The translations under genes and the position numbers were made by a program. 64,000 nt of DNA from the NCBI GenBank assembly GCA_003709165.1, contig RDRZ01000006.1, forward strand, positions 39,647-103,646. Direction: 5' to 3'. Every line of letters begins with the position of its first letter. Position 1 is the first letter of the stretch. This document shows, one piece after another, positions 59,485 through 64,000 of the stretch. Below the pieces are notes generated by a model. The model did not search any database. It saw nothing but the letters and a program-made list of their open reading frames with translations, and was not told where the DNA came from. Source of the DNA: Flavobacteriaceae bacterium PRS1. GTDB lineage: Bacteria > Bacteroidota > Bacteroidia > Flavobacteriales > Flavobacteriaceae.

Positions 59485-62400
59485 ATGAAAAAAGTTATCT
59501 CTCTAGTAATGTTATTGTGCATTACACTGCTTTCCGCACAAGAATTCTCAATGGATTTAGTAAAAAATATGAAACCTCGTAACATTGGTCCCGGAGGTAT
59601 GTCCGGTCGTGTTACAGCGATAGATGTTGTACATAGCAATCCAGATATTATGTATGTAGGCACTGCCTCTGGTGGTTTATGGAAATCTACTTCTGGTGGA
59701 ATTACTTGGAACCCTGTTTTTGAAAAAGAAGTCACTGCTTCAATAGGTGCAGTTGCCATTCAGCAATCAAATCCTAGTGTTATTTGGGTAGGCACCGGTG
59801 AAGGAAACCCAAGAAATAGTCTCAATGGTGGTTATGGTATTTACAAATCATTAGATGGTGGCAAAAACTGGATAGCAATGGGATTAGAAAAAACCAGAAA
59901 TATCCATCGTGTTATTATAGACCCAACAAATCCAGATATAGTTTATGTTGCTGCTATCGGTTCTCCTTGGGGAGAACATCCAGAGCGTGGCGTTTTTAAA
60001 ACTGTAGATGGTGGCGAGACCTGGAATAAAATATTGTTTGCAAATAATAAAACTGGAGCAGCCGACTTAGTGATGGATCCTACAAATCCTAACAAATTAA
60101 TTGCTGCCATGTGGGAACACAAACGTGATCCTTGGTTCTTTAAATCAGGTGGAGAAGGTTCTGGTTTACACATTACTCATGATGGTGGAAAAACTTGGAA
60201 AAAAGTTACAGATAAAGATGGTTTCCCAAAAGGTGATTTAGGTCGAATTGGGATTGCCATTGCAGCTAATAAACCTAATATTATTTATGCTTTAGTTGAA
60301 GCAAAAAAGAATGCTCTTTACAAAAGTGTGGATGGTGGTTTTAAATGGAAAAAAGTAAATGATAATTCTAGCGGAAGAGGTTCTGGAGGTATTGGAAACA
60401 GACCTTTTTATTATTCTGAAATATATGTAGATCCACAAAATGAAAACCGAATATATTCTGTCTTTACTTATGTAAATGTAAGTGAAGATGGTGGTAAAAA
60501 ATTCAATCAGCTTATGCCTGCTTATGGTGTTAGTAATGGTGTACATCCAGATCATCATGCATGGTGGATTCACCCAACCAATGGTCAATTTATGATTGAT
60601 GGTAACGATGGAGGATTGAATATTACAAAAGATGGTGGAAAAACATGGCGTTTTATTGGTAATTTACCTGTAGCTCAATTTTATCATATTAATGTAGATA
60701 ACGAATATCCTTATAACGTATATGGAGGCATGCAGGATAATGGGTCTTGGCGTGGTCCGGCTTATGTTTTAAGAGCGCAAGGTATAAGAAACTCGTATTG
60801 GCAGGAAATTTCGTTTGGTGATGGATTTGATGTGGTTCCAGACAGAGACGATTCGCGTTATGGATGGTCTATGAGCCAACAAGGTTTTGTAAGTCGTTAC
60901 GACTGGAAAACAGGAAACAATTATATTGTAAGACCTACGCATCCTGACGCTGTTGTTAAACTGAGGTTCAACTGGAACTCAGCAATTAATATCGATCCTT
61001 TTAATAACAGTACTATTTACTTCGGAAGTCAATTTGTACACAAATCGACTGATAAAGGCTTAACATGGCAAATTATTTCTGATGACTTAACAACCAACGA
61101 CCCTGAAAAATTAAAACAAAGCGAAAGTGGTGGCTTAACAATGGATGCTACTGGAGCTGAAAATTATTGTACAATCATAGTGATTGAACCTTCACCTGTT
61201 GAAAAAGATATGCTTTGGGTTGGAACCGATGATGGTCGTGTACATTATACCCAAAATGGAGGTGCAACTTACACAGATGTTTCAAAGAACATTAAAGGCT
61301 TACCTGCTGGTAGTTGGATAACACAAATAAAAGCCTCCAATAAAAATAAAGGTGAAGCATTATTAGTCGCTAACGATTACAGACGATTTAATTTTACACC
61401 TTATGCATCTAGAACTAAAGATTATGGTAAAACTTGGAAGCGTATTGTAGGCGAGAATGATGTAGAAAGTTATGCATTATCTATAGTTGAAGATATTGAA
61501 GAACCTAAGCTTTTGTTTTTAGGCACAGATGATGGCTTATACATTTCTGTCAATGCCGGGAAAAAATGGATGAAGTGGACAGAAGGTTTCCCCACAGTTT
61601 CGGTAAAAGATCTGGTGATTCAACCTCGTGAGCACGATTTAGTAATAGGCACTTTTGGTCGTGCTGCCTGGGTTTTAGACGATATTAGACCATTAAGAGC
61701 GATTGCTAAAAACAATCAAGTTCTTAGTAAAAAATTAGAATTATTCTCTCCTCCAACAGCATATCAAGCAGTTTACCGACAACCAACAGGAAGTCGTTTT
61801 GGTGGTGATGCACTTTATAATGGAGAAAATAGAAAACGTGGTGCACAAATTTCGTATTATGTTACAATTGAAAAGAAAAAAGAAGACGACAAAAAGAAAG
61901 ACGAAGATGAAGAGGTTAGTGAAAAAGACGAAACCAAAGTGAAATGGGATTCAATCACAATGAAAATTTATGATGGTGAACGTTTGATAAGAACTCTAAA
62001 ACAGAAAGCACCTAAAGAAACCGGGATTCATAAATGGACTTGGAGAATGGATGAAAAAGGTGGAGACAGACCCTCAAGAACCATTAAAAAAAGTAAAAGA
62101 GAGCCAGGAGGAACTAGAGTAAAGCCAGGTACATACAAAGTAGTATTGAGTTTTGGAGATCAGACTTCAGAAGAAATGATTACCGTAAAAAGTGATCCTC
62201 GTTTAACTATTTCTACGAAAGCAATCAACGAAACTTATAGTGCTTCAAAAGAGATTCAAAATATAAGCCAAACTGCTGCAGATGCAGTAAAACAACTTGT
62301 TGAAAGTAAAAATATCGCAAAAGATTACATTAAAAAACTGGCAAAATTAGATAAGAAGCAATACAAAGATCAAATAAAAGCTTCAAAAGATATTATTAAA

Positions 62401-62700
62401 AAGATAGATAAAGTTATCGCTATATATCTGGGAAAAGAAGACAAACGCCAAGGAATAACACGTAATCCAGAAGTTAATATCAGCCAACGTATTAGAAACG
62501 CTGTTTCTTATTCTGGATCAAGACCAGATGGTTTAACATCAACAGAGCACACCTTGTTAAAACATGCTAAGAATGCTGTGAAAGAAGCATTAGACAAAAC
62601 CAATACCTTCTTTAACGATGAATGGAAACCTTATCAAGCTTCAATGGAAGTACTCAATACAACTCCTTTTAAGGAAATTAAATCTTTTAAATTAAACTAA
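59485..62700 (+). CDS. Large sortilin/VPS10-like BNR propeller protein, exported
   Basis: 1071 residues with signal peptide (TLLSAQEFS). Many BNR/sortilin blades are present: GGLWKSTSGGITWNPVF, YGIYKSLDGGKNWIAMG, GVFKTVDGGETWNKIL, GLHITHDGGKTWKKV, ALYKSVDGGFKWKKV. A second half includes FNWNSAINIDPFNNSTIYFGSQF, an acidic-basic stretch KKKEDDKKKDEDEEVSEKDE and a helical C-terminus. Homologues are often called glycosyl hydrolase, but no catalytic site is evident. It is close to an S9 peptidase gene (2 bp), suggesting joint use of peptides or a paired transport role. Confidence 0.88.
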   Translation: MKKVISLVMLLCITLLSAQEFSMDLVKNMKPRNIGPGGMSGRVTAIDVVHSNPDIMYVGTASGGLWKSTSGGITWNPVFEKEVTASIGAVAIQQSNPSVIWVGTGEGNPRNSLNGGYGIYKSLDGGKNWIAMGLEKTRNIHRVIIDPTNPDIVYVAAIGSPWGEHPERGVFKTVDGGETWNKILFANNKTGAADLVMDPTNPNKLIAAMWEHKRDPWFFKSGGEGSGLHITHDGGKTWKKVTDKDGFPKGDLGRIGIAIAANKPNIIYALVEAKKNALYKSVDGGFKWKKVNDNSSGRGSGGIGNRPFYYSEIYVDPQNENRIYSVFTYVNVSEDGGKKFNQLMPAYGVSNGVHPDHHAWWIHPTNGQFMIDGNDGGLNITKDGGKTWRFIGNLPVAQFYHINVDNEYPYNVYGGMQDNGSWRGPAYVLRAQGIRNSYWQEISFGDGFDVVPDRDDSRYGWSMSQQGFVSRYDWKTGNNYIVRPTHPDAVVKLRFNWNSAINIDPFNNSTIYFGSQFVHKSTDKGLTWQIISDDLTTNDPEKLKQSESGGLTMDATGAENYCTIIVIEPSPVEKDMLWVGTDDGRVHYTQNGGATYTDVSKNIKGLPAGSWITQIKASNKNKGEALLVANDYRRFNFTPYASRTKDYGKTWKRIVGENDVESYALSIVEDIEEPKLLFLGTDDGLYISVNAGKKWMKWTEGFPTVSVKDLVIQPREHDLVIGTFGRAAWVLDDIRPLRAIAKNNQVLSKKLELFSPPTAYQAVYRQPTGSRFGGDALYNGENRKRGAQISYYVTIEKKKEDDKKKDEDEEVSEKDETKVKWDSITMKIYDGERLIRTLKQKAPKETGIHKWTWRMDEKGGDRPSRTIKKSKREPGGTRVKPGTYKVVLSFGDQTSEEMITVKSDPRLTISTKAINETYSASKEIQNISQTAADAVKQLVESKNIAKDYIKKLAKLDKKQYKDQIKASKDIIKKIDKVIAIYLGKEDKRQGITRNPEVNISQRIRNAVSYSGSRPDGLTSTEHTLLKHAKNAVKEALDKTNTFFNDEWKPYQASMEVLNTTPFKEIKSFKLN

Positions 62701-62702
62701 TT

Positions 62703-64000
62703 ATGAAAAAAATAATAGCAACACTATGCTTTTTGGTTTTAATTGTGTCTTGTAAAAAAGACCAGGAAACAAAAGATATTGCTCTAAATTTAAAACAATA
62801 TACCATAGAGCAATTTATGGATAACGAATCGGTTTTTGGAGGAAGCTTTTCGCCAGACAATTCAAAATTATTAGTAACAAGCAATCGTACAGGAATATAT
62901 AATATGTACACTGTTTCTGCCAAAGATGGAAAATTTACTCCAATCACAACTTCCGATAGTTCTTCTATTTTTGCAGTATCATATTTCCCGAATGATGAGA
63001 GAATGCTATTTAGCGCTGATGGAAATGGAGATGAAATAAATCATCTATTTTTGAGAGACTTTGATGGCTCAATTACAGATCTTACACCAAACGAAGGTGC
63101 AAAATCTTCTTTTTATGGTTGGGCTGAAAATGAGAAAAGCTTCTTTTATGGCTCTAACAAAAGAGATCCAAAATATTTTGATGTATATAAAATGTCGATA
63201 GATGATTTTGTATCAGAATTAATATATCAAAATAATGATGGTTTAAATTTTAGTGGAATATCTGGTGATGAACAACAAATTGCATTATCAAAATCACTCA
63301 ATACAAGTGATAGTGACCTTTTTGTTTACAACTTAAAAACGAAAGAAAAAATCAAAGTCAATGACAATATAAGTGCAAATTCTGCTCAGGCATTTTCCAA
63401 AGACAGTTCTATGCTATACTACACAACAGATGATGGCGCAGAATTTTCATATTTAATGACCTACGATTTAAATACCAGAGAGAAGAAAAAAGTATTAGAA
63501 AAATCCTGGGATATTAGTGGTATTGTTTTTACAAATAATGGGGCATATATGGTTGTATATGTTAACGAAGATGGCAAAAATATTATCGAAGTTATTGATG
63601 TAGAAACACAAAAACCAATTGATTTGCCAGACTTTGATGGTAAAAGCATTACAAGTGTTACATTTTCTAATGATGAAACTATGATGCGTTTGTATGCTGG
63701 AGGTTCAAATTCTCCATCTGATTTATATGTATATAATTTAGAAACAAAAGAGTTAATAAAACTCACTAATGTACTTAATGATGCTATTAATGCAGAGGAC
63801 TTGGTCACCGCAAAAGTAATTCGTTTTAAATCGTTTGATGGTACAGAAATTCCAGCTATTTACTATCTGCCTCATCAGGCATCAGCCGAAAATAAAGTTC
63901 CTGCAATGGTTTGGGTTCATGGTGGTCCTGGAGGGCAATCACGTCAAGGATTTAATTCATTAATTCAGTATATGGTAAATCATGGATATGCAGTTTTAGC
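62703..64000 (+). CDS. S9 family (prolyl oligopeptidase/DPP-like) peptidase, N-terminal part
   Basis: The ATG at 62703 opens a frame that runs to the window edge (432 residues seen). A lipoprotein signal (LVLIVSCKKDQ) is followed by a WD40-like propeller (GGSFSPDNSKLLVTSNRTG, AVSYFPNDERMLFSADG). At the end the alpha/beta-hydrolase domain begins (AMVWVHGGPGGQSRQGFN). The catalytic Ser, Asp and His lie beyond the window. It follows the sortilin-like gene by 2 bp, so the two form an operon. Confidence 0.92.
   Translation, partial: MKKIIATLCFLVLIVSCKKDQETKDIALNLKQYTIEQFMDNESVFGGSFSPDNSKLLVTSNRTGIYNMYTVSAKDGKFTPITTSDSSSIFAVSYFPNDERMLFSADGNGDEINHLFLRDFDGSITDLTPNEGAKSSFYGWAENEKSFFYGSNKRDPKYFDVYKMSIDDFVSELIYQNNDGLNFSGISGDEQQIALSKSLNTSDSDLFVYNLKTKEKIKVNDNISANSAQAFSKDSSMLYYTTDDGAEFSYLMTYDLNTREKKKVLEKSWDISGIVFTNNGAYMVVYVNEDGKNIIEVIDVETQKPIDLPDFDGKSITSVTFSNDETMMRLYAGGSNSPSDLYVYNLETKELIKLTNVLNDAINAEDLVTAKVIRFKSFDGTEIPAIYYLPHQASAENKVPAMVWVHGGPGGQSRQGFNSLIQYMVNHGYAVL

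Noticed and set aside
1..64000. Prophage, secondary-metabolite cluster or toxin-antitoxin system
   Set aside because: No phage structural genes, large synthases or recognisable toxin-antitoxin pairs were seen; the small HTH gene stands alone.

Overview
This 64 kb window looks like chromosomal DNA of a marine-type Flavobacteriaceae bacterium (phylum Bacteroidota). The evidence is the low GC content, Bacteroidota-type promoter cores (TAnnTTTG), proteins with type IX secretion (T9SS) C-terminal sorting domains, DUF4199, DUF4252 and DUF5777 family proteins, a short CarB of about 950 residues, and many small intergenic palindromes of the kind common in this family. Genus-level assignment is not possible from the sequence alone. 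No tRNA, rRNA, CRISPR array or prophage was seen.

Layout. 0-8.4 kb: a truncated protein, a VOC and an SRPBCC protein, a Sir2 deacylase, a small HTH regulator without an ATG, a glycosyltransferase, a haem-binding protein, a frameshifted helical gene next to purB, and an ECF sigma/anti-sigma/DUF4252 operon. 8.7-16.8 kb: an S41 protease, then a vitamin B12 uptake locus: a TonB-dependent receptor behind a cobalamin riboswitch, divergent from a binding protein, permease and ATPase, followed by a ChaN-like protein. 16.8-24.3 kb: rmuC, then a cluster that may handle electrons at the envelope (OB-fold protein, DUF5777 barrel, CXXCH lipoprotein, YceI, T9SS cupredoxin), carB and rpmH. 24.3-36.4 kb: cell-wall and housekeeping genes (lytic transglycosylase, mtaB, GlmU-like, L31, GT2, phosphoglucomutase, MsbA-like exporter). 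36.7-45.6 kb: a second ECF sigma module whose anti-sigma-like gene carries an exact 96-bp tandem duplication, a Ycf48-like propeller, an RsmB-type methyltransferase, a T9SS endonuclease I and purL. 45.8-54.2 kb: fatty acid beta-oxidation (acyl-CoA ligase, MarR regulator with a 15-bp-arm operator, fadN, a four-helix-bundle cassette, fadA, fadE). 54.3-64 kb: a decaying region with several genes broken by in-frame TAA codons, M23 and M28 peptidases, a REP-associated tyrosine transposase (RAYT) flanked by matching palindromes, a sortilin-like BNR propeller protein and the start of an S9 peptidase.

The most unusual signals are: (1) a conserved leader, about 89% identical over 55 bp, with an ultrashort MKRAC reading frame, in front of two unrelated exported-protein genes and more weakly a third; (2) an 18-bp palindromic repeat inserted in frame in both the B12 receptor and PurL; (3) a cobalamin riboswitch whose P3 loop has been expanded by another dispersed repeat; (4) the RAYT with its flanking REP-like hairpins next to a run of broken genes; (5) a long perfect operator in front of the MarR regulator of the beta-oxidation operon. 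Together they suggest that small dispersed palindromes are still shaping genes and regulatory RNAs in this genome.
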